A stretch of 64,000 bases of DNA from CF-46 sp042408445 (GTDB lineage: Bacteria; Chloroflexota; Limnocylindria; Limnocylindrales; CSP1-4): positions 1-64,000 of the forward strand of contig JBHORC010000039.1 of assembly GCA_042408445.1 (NCBI GenBank), in the 5' to 3' direction. The number at the start of each line of letters is the position of its first letter. Position 1 is the stretch's first letter. Positions 46,287 to 54,914 of this stretch are shown here, piece by piece. A model generated the notes under the pieces. The model ran no database searches and was not told where the DNA came from. It was given only the letters and a program-made list of their open reading frames with translations. The translations under genes and the position numbers were made by a program.

Positions 46287-47530
46287 GCGGCCAGGGATCC
46301 GGCGGATCCTTCCGGTCGCCGGGCTCGTCACCGTCCGCCGGCGGCGACCGTGGCTACGACGGCGCCGAGCGCCGGAGTGGAGAGGACCGCCGGAGCGGCG
46401 ACGACCGTCGGCTGGACGAATCCGGGGAGCCCGTCGACGAGCGTCGCTCCGGGATCGAGCGGCGGGCCGGGGAGGAGCGCCGGTCGGAGGTCACCGCGGA
46501 TCAGCTGTCGCTCGGTCGCCGGCTCCGTCAGCGCCGGACGATCATCTCGCTCGTCCTGCCGCTGATTCTCCTGGTGTTCTTCGCCCGGGCGCTGCCCGGC
46601 TTCCACCTCGAGGATCTGCCGGCCCTGATCCTCCACGCGAACCCACTGCTCCTGCTCGCGGCGTTCGCGATCTTCTACCTCGGGTTCCCGCTGCGGGGGC
46701 TCCGCTGGGCGATCCTCATCCGTGGCACCGGCTTCCGTCTGGGGATTCGCGACGCGACGGAGATCATCTTCATCAGCTGGCTGGTCAACTGCCTCGTCCC
46801 GGCCAAGCTCGGCGACCTCTACCGCGCCTACCTGCTGAAGATCAACAGCCCGGTGTCGCTGTCCCGGACCTTCGGCACGGTGTTCATCGAGCGGATCCTC
46901 GACCTGTTCGCGATCGTCGTCCTGGGCCTTGCGGCCGGCTACTGGTCGTTCCGGGGCCGCCTTCCGAACGAGGTCCAGCTCGTCTTCGCGATCGGCGTCG
47001 CGGTCGTCGTGATCCTGGCCGCCGGTCTGCTGACCATGCGCAACTTCGGGCGGCGGCTGATCGTGGCGCTGCCCCTGCCGCACTCCGTCCTGGACCTGTA
47101 CGACCGCTTCGAGGAGGGCGTGTTCTCGGCGGTCGGCCTGCGGGCGCTGCCCCGGCTCGTCATGGTCACCGGGCTCGTCTGGGCCACGGAGGCGATCCGC
47201 CTGTTCCTGGTCGTCGAGGCGCTCGGGTTCAACGATGTCCATCTCGGCATCAGCGGCGCGTTCTTCGTCGCGCTGACGGGGTCGCTCCTCACGGCCGTGC
47301 CCCTGACGCCGGCCGGGATCGGGATCGTCGAGGCCGGCGTCGTCGGGGTGCTCACGTTCGTCTACGGGATCGGCCAGACCGAGGCGCTGGCGATCACCCT
47401 CGTGGACCGGACGATCAGCGTCCTGTCGATCATCGTGCTCGGCTCGATCGCCTACTCTGTGTCTCCGAAGCGGCGCGGGCTGGGCGTGCGCGAGGTCAAC
47501 CGATCGGATCCCACGAGTCTGCCCGCCTGA
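46283..47530 (+). CDS. flippase-like/UPF0104 membrane protein with RRxxxDRR-rich N-terminus
   Basis: A 415-residue protein of the lysylphosphatidylglycerol-synthase transmembrane/YbhN superfamily, with about eight helices. Typical motifs are GLRWAILIRGTG, SWLVNCLVPAKLGDLYRAYL, TVFIERILDLFAIVVLG and LTPAGIGIVEAGVVGVL. Relatives move or modify membrane lipids; the substrate is unknown. The first 75 residues are hydrophilic and carry repeated GAERRSGEDRR, GDDRRLD and GIERRAGEERR motifs, highly charged and of unknown role. ATG 46283 overlaps the PHP stop. Last gene of the plus-strand block. Confidence 0.8.
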   Translation: MSGQGSGGSFRSPGSSPSAGGDRGYDGAERRSGEDRRSGDDRRLDESGEPVDERRSGIERRAGEERRSEVTADQLSLGRRLRQRRTIISLVLPLILLVFFARALPGFHLEDLPALILHANPLLLLAAFAIFYLGFPLRGLRWAILIRGTGFRLGIRDATEIIFISWLVNCLVPAKLGDLYRAYLLKINSPVSLSRTFGTVFIERILDLFAIVVLGLAAGYWSFRGRLPNEVQLVFAIGVAVVVILAAGLLTMRNFGRRLIVALPLPHSVLDLYDRFEEGVFSAVGLRALPRLVMVTGLVWATEAIRLFLVVEALGFNDVHLGISGAFFVALTGSLLTAVPLTPAGIGIVEAGVVGVLTFVYGIGQTEALAITLVDRTISVLSIIVLGSIAYSVSPKRRGLGVREVNRSDPTSLPA

Positions 47531-47924
47531 GGGCAGAAGCGGCACACCGCCTGCCGCCACGGACCACAAGCCCATCGCAACGTTTCGGTCTGCCCGTTCC
47601 CACCGGTTGCAGCCCTCCGCGGGCGATCGTTGCCGCCATGCCCACCGCGAACGCTGGTCGGGCACGTTGGCTCCACGCCCGCCCCACGCTCCCGCGACGT
47701 GGATCCGACCTGCTCACCGCGACGAATCCCCGAGGAGGACGAAGGTCCCATCTCCCAATCGTCCCGATCCGCTCCGGACCGGCCTGCACCCCGCCGCGCG
47801 AACTGTCGGCAGGACGGACCGAACCGGTACCAACGGGTGATACAGGGAGGTCGGAGCCGACCCGGATCATTCGGGCATCGCGTCACCTGCCGCGTGCTCG
47901 AGACACGGAGCGCCCAACGACCTC
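47531..47924. other. noncoding gap before the XRE gene
   Basis: About 390 bases with no recognisable gene; the open frames are Arg/Pro-rich and unlike any family. GATACA near 47840 is a weak -10 candidate for the XRE gene. I see no terminator with a T run after the flippase-like gene. Confidence 0.4.
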
Positions 47925-48452
47925 ATGACCACACAGAACGGTCGCGCGTTCAACGAATGGCTGCGGGCTCAGCTCAAGGCCAAGAAGATGTCGCAGCGCC
48001 AGCTTGCCCAGCAGTCCGGGGTCGACCATTCGACGATCTCGCGGCTGATCCGCGGTGACCGCATGCCGTCGCTCGGGACCGCCACGAAGCTGGCTCGCGG
48101 CCTCCGTGAGCTGCGCGATGACGCCGACACGCCGCAGTACCTCGGCCTGGTCGCGTCGGGGGCCACGAACCCCACGGCGCGCGTCGAATACGCCCTCCGG
48201 GCCGACGAGCTCCTGAGCGAGCCGCAGGTGCGGCAGATCATGGAGTACTACCTCGCCGTCCGGATGCGTCGCTTCGGCCGCACCTTCCAGCCCTCCGATC
48301 CTTCGACCAACCGCCGGCCGGACCGCCCCATCGCGCGGTCCGCAACGGTCGGCGGAGGACCGGTGATCGCAGGCGTCGGCACGGTCGCGACGAGCCGGAT
48401 GGGCGACAGCCGCCCCGTCGGGCGGTCGATGGGCCGGCCGGGCCGGCCCTAG
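47925..48452 (+). CDS. XRE-family DNA-binding regulator
   Basis: A 175-residue protein. The N-terminal helix-turn-helix of Cro/C1 type (about residues 12-65) has the pattern MSQRQLAQQSGVDHSTISRL and PSLGTATKLARGL. A helical middle follows (ADELLSEPQVRQIMEYYLAV), then about 60 residues of Arg/Pro/Gly-rich low-complexity sequence. The ATG has no obvious ribosome site. It stands alone after a 390-nt gap and ends at a bidirectional hairpin, so it is probably its own unit. Its targets are unknown. Confidence 0.82.
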   Translation: MTTQNGRAFNEWLRAQLKAKKMSQRQLAQQSGVDHSTISRLIRGDRMPSLGTATKLARGLRELRDDADTPQYLGLVASGATNPTARVEYALRADELLSEPQVRQIMEYYLAVRMRRFGRTFQPSDPSTNRRPDRPIARSATVGGGPVIAGVGTVATSRMGDSRPVGRSMGRPGRP

Positions 48453-48542
48453 GAGGCAGCGCTCCGCCCCTCGCGGCAGAGCCCACCACATCCTTTTCCA
48501 GGGCACGATCCGGACGCCCTCCACGTCCGGGTCTCGGGGACA

Positions 48543-48575
48543 GCGAACGCCGGCGTCTGGGGCGCCGGCGTTCGC
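48543..48575. terminator. bidirectional hairpin terminator
   Basis: GCGAACGCCGGCG and CGCCGGCGTTCGC form a perfect 13-bp stem around a 7-nt loop. It lies between the ends of the convergent XRE and GT-C genes. No T run follows on either strand. Confidence 0.65.
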
Positions 48576-48578
48576 GAT

Positions 48579-50294
48579 TCAGCCGGCCGGCGCGGTCGAG
48601 CGGTAGATCGAGATCCAGCGGCCCGGTGCGGCCTCGAAGCGGTCGACGAGGCCGACCGACCCGATCCGTGTCGCGAGGCTCTGCATCAGCGCCGTCTCGG
48701 CGGGACCGCCACAATCCGCACCGATCGTTTCGCGGAACAGCTCGTCGCAGAGGGTCACCCAGGACGTCGCGACGGCCGATGCCCCTCCCGCCTCACTCAC
48801 CACCGATCCCGGAGCGATCTGCTCGAGCGGGAAGCGGACGGCATCCGCGGACTTGACTGCCGGGAGGCTCGACAGGACCAGCGAACCGACGCCCTGCGCG
48901 AGGACGCGTTCGGCGGCCGCCCGACCCGCCGGCCAACCACCGTCGGCAGCGACTCGCGGAGGCTGACGGAGCAGGTTCCAGGAGGCCAGTGCGGCCACGA
49001 TGACCGCCGCCGCCGCGACGGGGATGAGGCGGGCCGGCGGAGAAGCCGTCGCGAGCATCGTCCGGCCCGTTCGCGCGATGATCGCGATCCCGACGCCGAC
49101 GAGGACGAAGACGATCGGGTCCGCGAAGGCGTGGTAGTGGTCGTTCGGGAGACCGGGCACGACCGTCGCGAGGCTCGCCGCGGCGAGCGTGAGCGCCACG
49201 ATCGTCCAGGCGAGCGCGAGGCCGAGCCAGCGCGCTCCCGCGCGGCGACGGTCGTCGGCGGGATCGCCGGACGCCTCGGGGTGTGCCGGATCGAAGCGGC
49301 CACGACGCGCCGGGAGGGCTGCGAGCGCGGTCAGCGTGACCACGAGGACCGAAGCGATGAGCGCTGCGCGGGGCGCCTCGGTCACGAGCCCGACAAGCGG
49401 CCACGAGATCACGCGGAGCCCGACGATCGGCAGACGCGCCAGGACGCCCGGCGCCGCCGGATCCGCTCCGCCCGAGACCCACGCGAGCGCCGCGCGCAGC
49501 TCCGAGCCGGACGTCTGTGCCTCGTGGACCACGAGGGGCACGTAGCTGAGGACGAGCAGCAGCAGCCACCACCCGGCGGCCGTGATCACGGCCGCCGCGC
49601 CGCGGCGGTCGCCGGCCTGGCGTCGGCGCCACCAGTCGGCGACGAGCAGCGCGGCGACGACCGGGCTCAGGATCACGCCCAGGACGTGGCACTGCATCGT
49701 CACGACGGCACCAGCGCCCGCCAGCACCCACCAGCCGGGGCGGCCCGTTGTCCAGGCACGCCACGCCGCGGCGAGCGCGATCGAGGACGAGAGCGCGATC
49801 AGGTTCGGGTTCCAGATGAAGGTCGATTCGTCGACCGCGCTTGCGGAGACCGCCATGAGACCCGCCGCGACGAGGCCGGCAATCGGGCCGCCGACCGAAC
49901 GGGCCAGCCAGCCCGTGACGACGACGGCGGCAACGCCCCCTGCGGCGATGCAGGCGGTTACGGCCGTCGGATCAGCATGCGAGAACAGGGCGGCCGGAGC
50001 GAGGAGCAGGTAATAGAGCATCCCGTGGTGGAAGTCGCCGATCGACGTCGGCGGGCCCAGGAGCGGCACGACGCCGCGCTCGACCAGGTCGCGGAGGACG
50101 AGCATGTCGTGGCCCTGGTCCGCGTCCCACGTGCCGCGCGTCGCCAGGTCGACGAATCGCAGGGCGATGGCCACGGCGACGATCGCTGCGAACGCCGCCA
50201 GCTCTGCGGCTCGCGCGCCGACGGCCGCGGTTCGTGCCGCCGCTTGGGCGGAGACGGGAGGCGCCTCGACGACGACGGGTCCCATGTCCGTCAT
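48579..50294 (-). CDS. GT-C-type integral membrane glycosyltransferase-like protein
   Basis: A 571-residue polytopic protein with about 12 helices. The first extracytoplasmic loop has TWDADQGHDMLVLRDLVERG, an Asp-containing motif as in the PMT/ArnT (GT39/GT83) fold, and GDFHHGMLYYLLLAPA follows. The C-terminal 130 residues are a soluble extracytoplasmic domain with two Cys (TLCDELF, GADCGG). Such enzymes move a sugar from a polyprenyl phosphate to a surface acceptor; donor and acceptor are unknown. ATG 50294 lies 7 nt after the endonuclease IV stop. Confidence 0.7.
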   Translation of the reverse strand: MTDMGPVVVEAPPVSAQAAARTAAVGARAAELAAFAAIVAVAIALRFVDLATRGTWDADQGHDMLVLRDLVERGVVPLLGPPTSIGDFHHGMLYYLLLAPAALFSHADPTAVTACIAAGGVAAVVVTGWLARSVGGPIAGLVAAGLMAVSASAVDESTFIWNPNLIALSSSIALAAAWRAWTTGRPGWWVLAGAGAVVTMQCHVLGVILSPVVAALLVADWWRRRQAGDRRGAAAVITAAGWWLLLLVLSYVPLVVHEAQTSGSELRAALAWVSGGADPAAPGVLARLPIVGLRVISWPLVGLVTEAPRAALIASVLVVTLTALAALPARRGRFDPAHPEASGDPADDRRRAGARWLGLALAWTIVALTLAAASLATVVPGLPNDHYHAFADPIVFVLVGVGIAIIARTGRTMLATASPPARLIPVAAAAVIVAALASWNLLRQPPRVAADGGWPAGRAAAERVLAQGVGSLVLSSLPAVKSADAVRFPLEQIAPGSVVSEAGGASAVATSWVTLCDELFRETIGADCGGPAETALMQSLATRIGSVGLVDRFEAAPGRWISIYRSTAPAG

Positions 50295-50301
50295 CGTGAC
50301 G

Positions 50302-51489
50302 TCACTCGCCCTCGCGAGTCGAGGATGGGATCGGTCGGACGCGGGCCGAACGGCGTCGCGCGGCGTCCGGGCGGCCGTCCGGAGTGCCCGGGCCGGCCGC
50401 GGGTCTGGCGTTTCGCGGGGTGACCGCCGTCCTGCCCTCGGCGCCGCTGGCGGGTGTCGGCCGTCCCTCCGGCGGCGATGCCGCCTTCGCCCGGTTGCCG
50501 CGGAGGGTCAGGGCACCCGGTGGGAGTGGTGCCAGTGGCTCGCCGCGGGCGAGCGCGACCGCGCGGGCGAGGTTGATCGCGTCGAAGCCCTCCTCCATTC
50601 CCGGCGTCTCGATGACGTAGGTCGCGTCCCGGAGCCGCGGCTCGCGGAGGATCGCTGCAATCCCGTCGGGACCGATCCGCCCCGCCCCGAGGTGTTCGTG
50701 CCGATCGTTCCGCGACCCGAGCTCGGCCTTCGTGTCGTTGAGGTGGATGAGCGGCAGGCGGTCGAGCCCGATCTCGTCGGCAAACGCGGAGACGAGACGG
50801 TCGACGACGGCGGGTTCCCGGAGATCCGTGCCAGCGCCCCAGAGATGGGCCGTGTCGAGGCAGAAGGCGACGCGCGCCCGCGGCAGGCCGGCGGCGTCGA
50901 GGGCCGCGGCGATCTGCGCGAGCTGGGCGACGTCGACGCCGAGTCCCCAGCCGCCGCCGGCGGAGTTCTCCAGGGTGATGACCGGGTCGATCGACGACGC
51001 GTCGTCGGCGATGCTCGCCGCGTGGCTCGTTGCGGCGTCACCTGGCTCAGCGGTCTCCGTCGCCGCGTCCGTCGCGAGTGCCCGCCGAACACCTTCGACG
51101 AGTCGCTCGATGCCCACCTCGACCCCGGCGCCTCGATGCGACCCGATGTGGATGTTCACGAACCGCGCCCCGAAGCGCCGGGCCGCAGCGAGCTCGGCGG
51201 CCAGCAGCCCGACCGAGCCGTCGTGGAATGCCGTGTCGGCGCCGGCAAGGTTGATGAGGTAGGAGCCGTGGATCGCGAGCGGCGCGATCGCGTGCCGATC
51301 GAGAACGGCCCGAAACGGCTCGATCTCCGCGGACGGCTCGGCCCGACGCTCCCAGGCGGTCGGGTTGTCGCTGAAGATCTGCAGGGCTTCGGCCCCGATG
51401 GCCGCGGCGCGCTCCGCGGCCTTGACCATCCCGGTGGCGAGCGCGAGATGGGCGCCGAGCCGCCGGCCGTCGGGAAGCATCGCGGTCAT
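50302..51489 (-). CDS. nfo: Endonuclease IV with C-terminal extension
   Basis: AP endonuclease (TIM-barrel, three-zinc) that cleaves at abasic sites in base excision repair. It has 395 residues; the core is about residues 1-315. Zinc ligands are visible: HGSYLINLA, NIHIGSHRG, TLENSAGGG, FCLDTAHLWGAG, IHLNDTK, and NDRHEHLGAGRIG, with a late VIETPG. An insertion of Ala/Asp/Thr-rich sequence after ALATDAA, and a basic Arg/Pro/Ala tail of about 75 residues, are extra. ATG 51489 is chosen; ATG 51480 is possible. It is divergent from DUF2087 by 33 nt. Confidence 0.9.
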   Translation of the reverse strand: MTAMLPDGRRLGAHLALATGMVKAAERAAAIGAEALQIFSDNPTAWERRAEPSAEIEPFRAVLDRHAIAPLAIHGSYLINLAGADTAFHDGSVGLLAAELAAARRFGARFVNIHIGSHRGAGVEVGIERLVEGVRRALATDAATETAEPGDAATSHAASIADDASSIDPVITLENSAGGGWGLGVDVAQLAQIAAALDAAGLPRARVAFCLDTAHLWGAGTDLREPAVVDRLVSAFADEIGLDRLPLIHLNDTKAELGSRNDRHEHLGAGRIGPDGIAAILREPRLRDATYVIETPGMEEGFDAINLARAVALARGEPLAPLPPGALTLRGNRAKAASPPEGRPTPASGAEGRTAVTPRNARPAAGPGTPDGRPDAARRRSARVRPIPSSTREGE

Positions 51490-51510
51490 CGTACCGAACG
51501 GGGATTCTGC

Positions 51511-51516
51511 TAGCGT
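51511..51516 (+). promoter_or_regulatory. candidate -10 box, leaderless, of the DUF2087 gene
   Basis: TAGCGT lies 6 nt before ATG 51523 with no ribosome binding site between them, consistent with a leaderless mRNA. Confidence 0.4.
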
Positions 51517-51522
51517 CCGGCG

Positions 51523-51927
51523 ATGACCGACGAACACGAGGTGGGGGGCCCGGGGACGAGCGGTCGCGGCGGCCAGGCGGCCCGACGCGACCGTGCTGGC
51601 GCGCGCGACGGAGCCGAAGATGTCGGCCCGCGCCGGCGGCTGACCGAGGAGGAGAAGGTCGTTCGGGCGTTTCTCCGCGACGGCCGGCTCGTCTCGATCC
51701 CGGCGAAGCCCCGGAAGCGCGAGCTGCTGCTGCCGGTGATCCTCGACCGCGCCTTCCCCGAGGACCGCGACTACGAGGAGAAGGAGGTCAACATGCGCCT
51801 CGCGCTCCTCCACCCGGACGTCGCCGCGCTTCGCCGATACCTCGTCGACGGCGGACTGATGACGCGCTCCGGAGGGATCTACCGGCGGGCGACGGGCCCG
51901 CGAACCGCGGAGTCCGAGGGGGAGTAG
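51523..51927 (+). CDS. DUF2087 protein
   Basis: A 134-residue protein. After a hydrophilic N-terminus of about 45 residues it has the DUF2087 pattern: SIPAKPRKRELLLPVILDRA, the YEEKEVNMRLALLHPDVAAL segment and YLVDGGLMTRSGGIYRR. In other proteins this domain follows an ArsR-type winged helix; here it is alone, and the fold itself is winged-helix-like. The role is not established. It is transcribed divergently from nfo and convergently with hpf. Confidence 0.83.
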   Translation: MTDEHEVGGPGTSGRGGQAARRDRAGARDGAEDVGPRRRLTEEEKVVRAFLRDGRLVSIPAKPRKRELLLPVILDRAFPEDRDYEEKEVNMRLALLHPDVAALRRYLVDGGLMTRSGGIYRRATGPRTAESEGE

Positions 51928-52007
51928 CGTCGCGGGCGCCCGAGACGACCCTTGGGGACTCCTCCGGGAGCGCTACCCGCGCCGGCCCGAGCTCCGGCCG
52001 CCGCAGC

Positions 52008-52613
52008 TCAGTGGCGGGCGTTCGCCCGGCCGTTCGCCCGTGCCCGCCCAGTGGTGTAGTCGCCGCCGACCACCGGCTCGATCAGCCCGAGATCGCCGTC
52101 GTTGCGTCGATACAGCACCTGGACCCGCTCGGTCTCGGCGTCGACGTAGACGAAGAACTGGTGGCCGAGCTCCTCCATCCGGGCCGCGGCATCCTCCTCG
52201 AACATCGGCTCGATCGCGAACCGCTTCGTCTTCACGATCCGTCGCTCGCGAGCAGGCCCGGGAGTGCCGTCGGCGAGCCGGCGCAGGATCGCCTTCTCCT
52301 CGTCCGGACGGGCGCGCATCCGCGGCTTCTCGAGATGATCCACCGCCCGCCGCTCGACCTTGTCGACGACATCGTCCACGCCGGCGCGATGCGTGGCCGC
52401 GGCCGCGCGGCTTCGGAGCGTGTGTCCGTCGATCACGAGCGTGACCTCGACGATGTGCGAATCGGCCAGGCTTCGGTGGCGTTCGACCGAGAGCTCGACC
52501 AGCGCATCGCTGCGGTCATCGAGAAGGCGCTCGAGGCGGCCGAGCTTGCGCTCCGCGTACTCCCGGACGTCGTCAGGAACGTCCAGGTTCTTCCCCTTGA
52601 CGATCGTCCTCAC
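52008..52613 (-). CDS. hpf: long-form ribosome hibernation promoting factor
   Basis: Binds the 30S decoding region and pairs ribosomes into inactive 100S dimers in slow growth. It has 201 residues: N-terminal RaiA domain (TIVKGKNLDVPDDVREYAER to about residue 100), linker, and C-terminal dimerisation domain (IVKTKRFAIEPMFEEDAAAR, ELGHQFFVYVDAETERVQVL, YRRNDGDLGLIEP), the long form found in most non-gammaproteobacteria. GTG 52613 is chosen because GGGAGG lies 6 nt upstream. It follows comF by 127 nt. Confidence 0.94.
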   Translation of the reverse strand: MRTIVKGKNLDVPDDVREYAERKLGRLERLLDDRSDALVELSVERHRSLADSHIVEVTLVIDGHTLRSRAAAATHRAGVDDVVDKVERRAVDHLEKPRMRARPDEEKAILRRLADGTPGPARERRIVKTKRFAIEPMFEEDAAARMEELGHQFFVYVDAETERVQVLYRRNDGDLGLIEPVVGGDYTTGRARANGRANARH

Positions 52614-52740
52614 GAGCACCTCCCGAGGCCATTCCGGCCTCTTCCAGCGTGGCGTGCGACTGTCCTGGGGCGCCTCCGGCGGGCTGATTGCCGGCTCGTC
52701 CGAGTCTACACCGGCTCCGGCCGGCGACCGCTCCGACCGC

Positions 52741-53424
52741 TCAGCGCTCGCGTGCGACGGTGATCGCCGACACGCAGACGGCGCCGGAATCGAGCAGAAC
52801 GTCGGCACAGGCGGACAGCGTCGCGCCGGTCGTCACGACGTCGTCGATCAGGATGACCCAGCGACCGGCAAGTGGTCGCGGCCGGCCCGGCGGTGGGCTC
52901 CGGAGGCAGAATGCCCCCGAGACGTTCGTTGCCCGCGTCGCGCGGTCGAGGTCGAACTGGGCGGTCGTCGCCCGGCTCCGCTCGAGGAGCGCCGCCGTCG
53001 GCAGGTCGAGGTCGAGGGCGGCGGCCGACGCAATCAGCTCCGCCTGGTCGTAGCCGCGCCGCCGCCGTCGATCCGCGTGGACCGGCACCGGGACGAGCAG
53101 GTCGCCGCCCGCTCCGGCGCGCCGCCAGCGCCGCGCGATCGCGCTGCCGAGCGGCTTCGCCAGCCGTGTCTCGCCGGTGTACTTCAGCTCGTGGAGGGCG
53201 CGCCGGACCAGCCCGCCGAACGGTGCGCACCACTCCAGCTGGACGAGCGGCGGCGGGATGTCCGAGGGCAGCCCGATCGGGATCCCGGCCGGTCGCTCGA
53301 GCCGCGCGTCCAGGGCGGGCAGGCAGCTCCCGCAGATTGGCGACCCTTCCGTACCGCAACCCGGACAGCGTGGTGGGAAGGCCAGATCGAGGATCCCGCC
53401 GGAAAGGCGGCTCGCGAGCGCCAT
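52741..53424 (-). CDS. comF: ComF-family phosphoribosyltransferase-like protein
   Basis: A 227-residue protein with an N-terminal four-Cys zinc ribbon (CPGCGTEGSPICGSC) and a C-terminal PRTase fold with a PRPP-loop-like LIDDVVTTGATLSACADVLL. ComF/GntX proteins are needed for DNA uptake in competent bacteria; their chemistry is not settled. A Tad pilus locus starts 530 nt upstream on the same strand, so a link to DNA uptake is possible but unproven. ATG 53424 has no strong ribosome site; 12-bp repeats lie upstream. Confidence 0.9.
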   Translation of the reverse strand: MALASRLSGGILDLAFPPRCPGCGTEGSPICGSCLPALDARLERPAGIPIGLPSDIPPPLVQLEWCAPFGGLVRRALHELKYTGETRLAKPLGSAIARRWRRAGAGGDLLVPVPVHADRRRRRGYDQAELIASAAALDLDLPTAALLERSRATTAQFDLDRATRATNVSGAFCLRSPPPGRPRPLAGRWVILIDDVVTTGATLSACADVLLDSGAVCVSAITVARER

Positions 53425-53484
53425 CCCCGAATGATGGTGATCCCGGCTTGCCGCGCGACCACCGCGCCGTCACCCCGGACTCAC

Positions 53485-53529
53485 CGCCGGATCACCGCCG
53501 GATCACCGTCGCGACATCGCCGGATCACC
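53485..53529. repeat. triple 12-bp repeat upstream of comF
   Basis: CGCCGGATCACC occurs at 53485-53496, 53496-53507 and 53518-53529; the first two share one base. The array lies in the comF upstream region, 61 bp before its start, and just after the end of the DUF192 gene. It could be a multi-copy operator. Confidence 0.55.
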
Positions 53530-53538
53530 CCGCGATCG

Positions 53539-53904
53539 TCAGCCGATCACCACGAGGTCGCCGACGACGGTCCCGCTCGCCGCGATCGCCCCCACGGGCA
53601 GCTCCAGCACCCCGTGCGCCCCGCGGATCAGCGGCACGAGCCCGCGCCAGGCGGGCAGCGCGGGGTGGACGGACAGCACCGGCCGCGACCCGTCGGCGGC
53701 ATCCGGCCGGCCCACGAACACGGCGTCGATCGCGAACTTCATGAACATCATGTGGATGCCGTTGCTGTCGGGCAGCCACAGACCGTGGCCTTCGGGCAGG
53801 CTCGGCCGGCCCATGAGCCCCATGAACTTGGCCCAGAGGCTGGCCGCCGTCTCGAGCTCCCCCGCGAGCACGGTGCCGCGGGTCGTGTTGCGCGCGGTCG
53901 TCAT
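53539..53904 (-). CDS. DUF192 protein
   Basis: A 121-residue single-domain DUF192 protein. Typical features are RGTVLAGELETAASLWAKFM, LMGRPSLPEGHGLWL and NGIHMMFMKFAIDAVFVG with the conserved His and Phe-Met, ending in ELPVGAIAASGTVVGD. The role of the family is unknown; it often sits beside Tad pilus or archaeal pilin genes, as here. ATG 53904 is 57 nt after tadC and has AGGA about 5 nt upstream. Confidence 0.83.
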   Translation of the reverse strand: MTTARNTTRGTVLAGELETAASLWAKFMGLMGRPSLPEGHGLWLPDSNGIHMMFMKFAIDAVFVGRPDAADGSRPVLSVHPALPAWRGLVPLIRGAHGVLELPVGAIAASGTVVGDLVVIG

Positions 53905-53960
53905 CGTCCTGGTGGTCGGTCCGGTCCGGCGCCCCGGAGGGACGCCGGCCGAGCCTTCCC

Positions 53961-54911
53961 TCAGCCGCCGGTGGTCTGGCTGCCGAGGTTGACCATGATC
54001 AGGATGATCGCCGGCCCGAGGATGACGATGAACAGCGACGGGAAGATGCACCCGACGAGCGGGAACAGCATCTTGATCGGCGCCTTCGCCGCCTGCTCCT
54101 CGGCGCGCTGGCGGCGCTCGATCCGGAGCTGCTCCGACTGGACCTGCAGCACCTTGCTGATCGAGACGCCGAGCTGCTCGGCCTGGATGATCGCGCCGAT
54201 GAAGTTCGTCAGCGGCGGGACCTCGGTGCGCGGGACGATGTCGCGGAGCGCGTCCCGGCGCGCCTTGCCGACCCGGACCTCGGCCAGCGCCCGACGGAAC
54301 TCGTCGATGAGCGGACCTTCCATCTTCTCGACGACCTTGCCGAGCGCCGCGTCGAAGCCGAGACCGGCCCGGACGGAGATCGTCAGGAGGTCCAGGCAGT
54401 CCGGGATCAGCAGCAGGATCGCGTGCTGGCGCTTCTTCACCCGACCACCGAGCCAGAACTCGGGGATCGTGTAGCCGAAGGCCAGGCCGATCGCGCCCAT
54501 CGCGAGCCGAAGGGCGGCCGGCAGGGTGAGCAGGCCGACGACACCGAAGAGCACGAGGAACAGCGCCGCGCCGACGACGGCCGCCACGACCTTGATCCCG
54601 AGCCAGTCGGCGACGCGCAGGTTGCCGGGGTTGCCGGCGAGCGCGAGCCGCTTCTCGGTGCGTTCCTGGAAGGACGAGCTGGCGATTCGCGACATCCGGC
54701 CCGACACGCGGGCGGCGATCGGGCGCAGGGTCCGTTCGAGGAACGGCGCCTGGAGCTCGAGCTCCTCGAGGTTCTTCGCCTGCATCGTGCCCAGCTGCGT
54801 GAGCCGGGCCTGGACGGGATCGACCGGCGAGCTGCCGGCGAGGCCGAAGGCGATGAGCAGGATCGCGCCCGCCGCTGCGGCCGCGATGAGGATCGGGATG
54901 AAGGGGGGCAT
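53961..54911 (-). CDS. tadC: Tad pilus inner-membrane platform protein TadC
   Basis: One of the two type II secretion F-like platform proteins of the Tad/Flp pilus. It has 316 residues with one N-terminal helix, a soluble stretch, two helices near 110-150, and the T2SF domain (about 165-290; LLLIPDCLDLLTISVRAGLG, LGVSISKVLQVQSEQLR), followed by a C-terminal helix pair. ATG 54911 is 3 nt from the end of tadB, with GAGGT inside the tadB end. Confidence 0.92.
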   Translation of the reverse strand: MPPFIPILIAAAAAGAILLIAFGLAGSSPVDPVQARLTQLGTMQAKNLEELELQAPFLERTLRPIAARVSGRMSRIASSSFQERTEKRLALAGNPGNLRVADWLGIKVVAAVVGAALFLVLFGVVGLLTLPAALRLAMGAIGLAFGYTIPEFWLGGRVKKRQHAILLLIPDCLDLLTISVRAGLGFDAALGKVVEKMEGPLIDEFRRALAEVRVGKARRDALRDIVPRTEVPPLTNFIGAIIQAEQLGVSISKVLQVQSEQLRIERRQRAEEQAAKAPIKMLFPLVGCIFPSLFIVILGPAIILIMVNLGSQTTGG

Positions 54912-54914
54912 CGG

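Noticed and set aside
53485..53529. CRISPR array
   Set aside because: Repeats are only 12 bp, nearly touching or 10 bp apart, with no spacer structure or cas genes.
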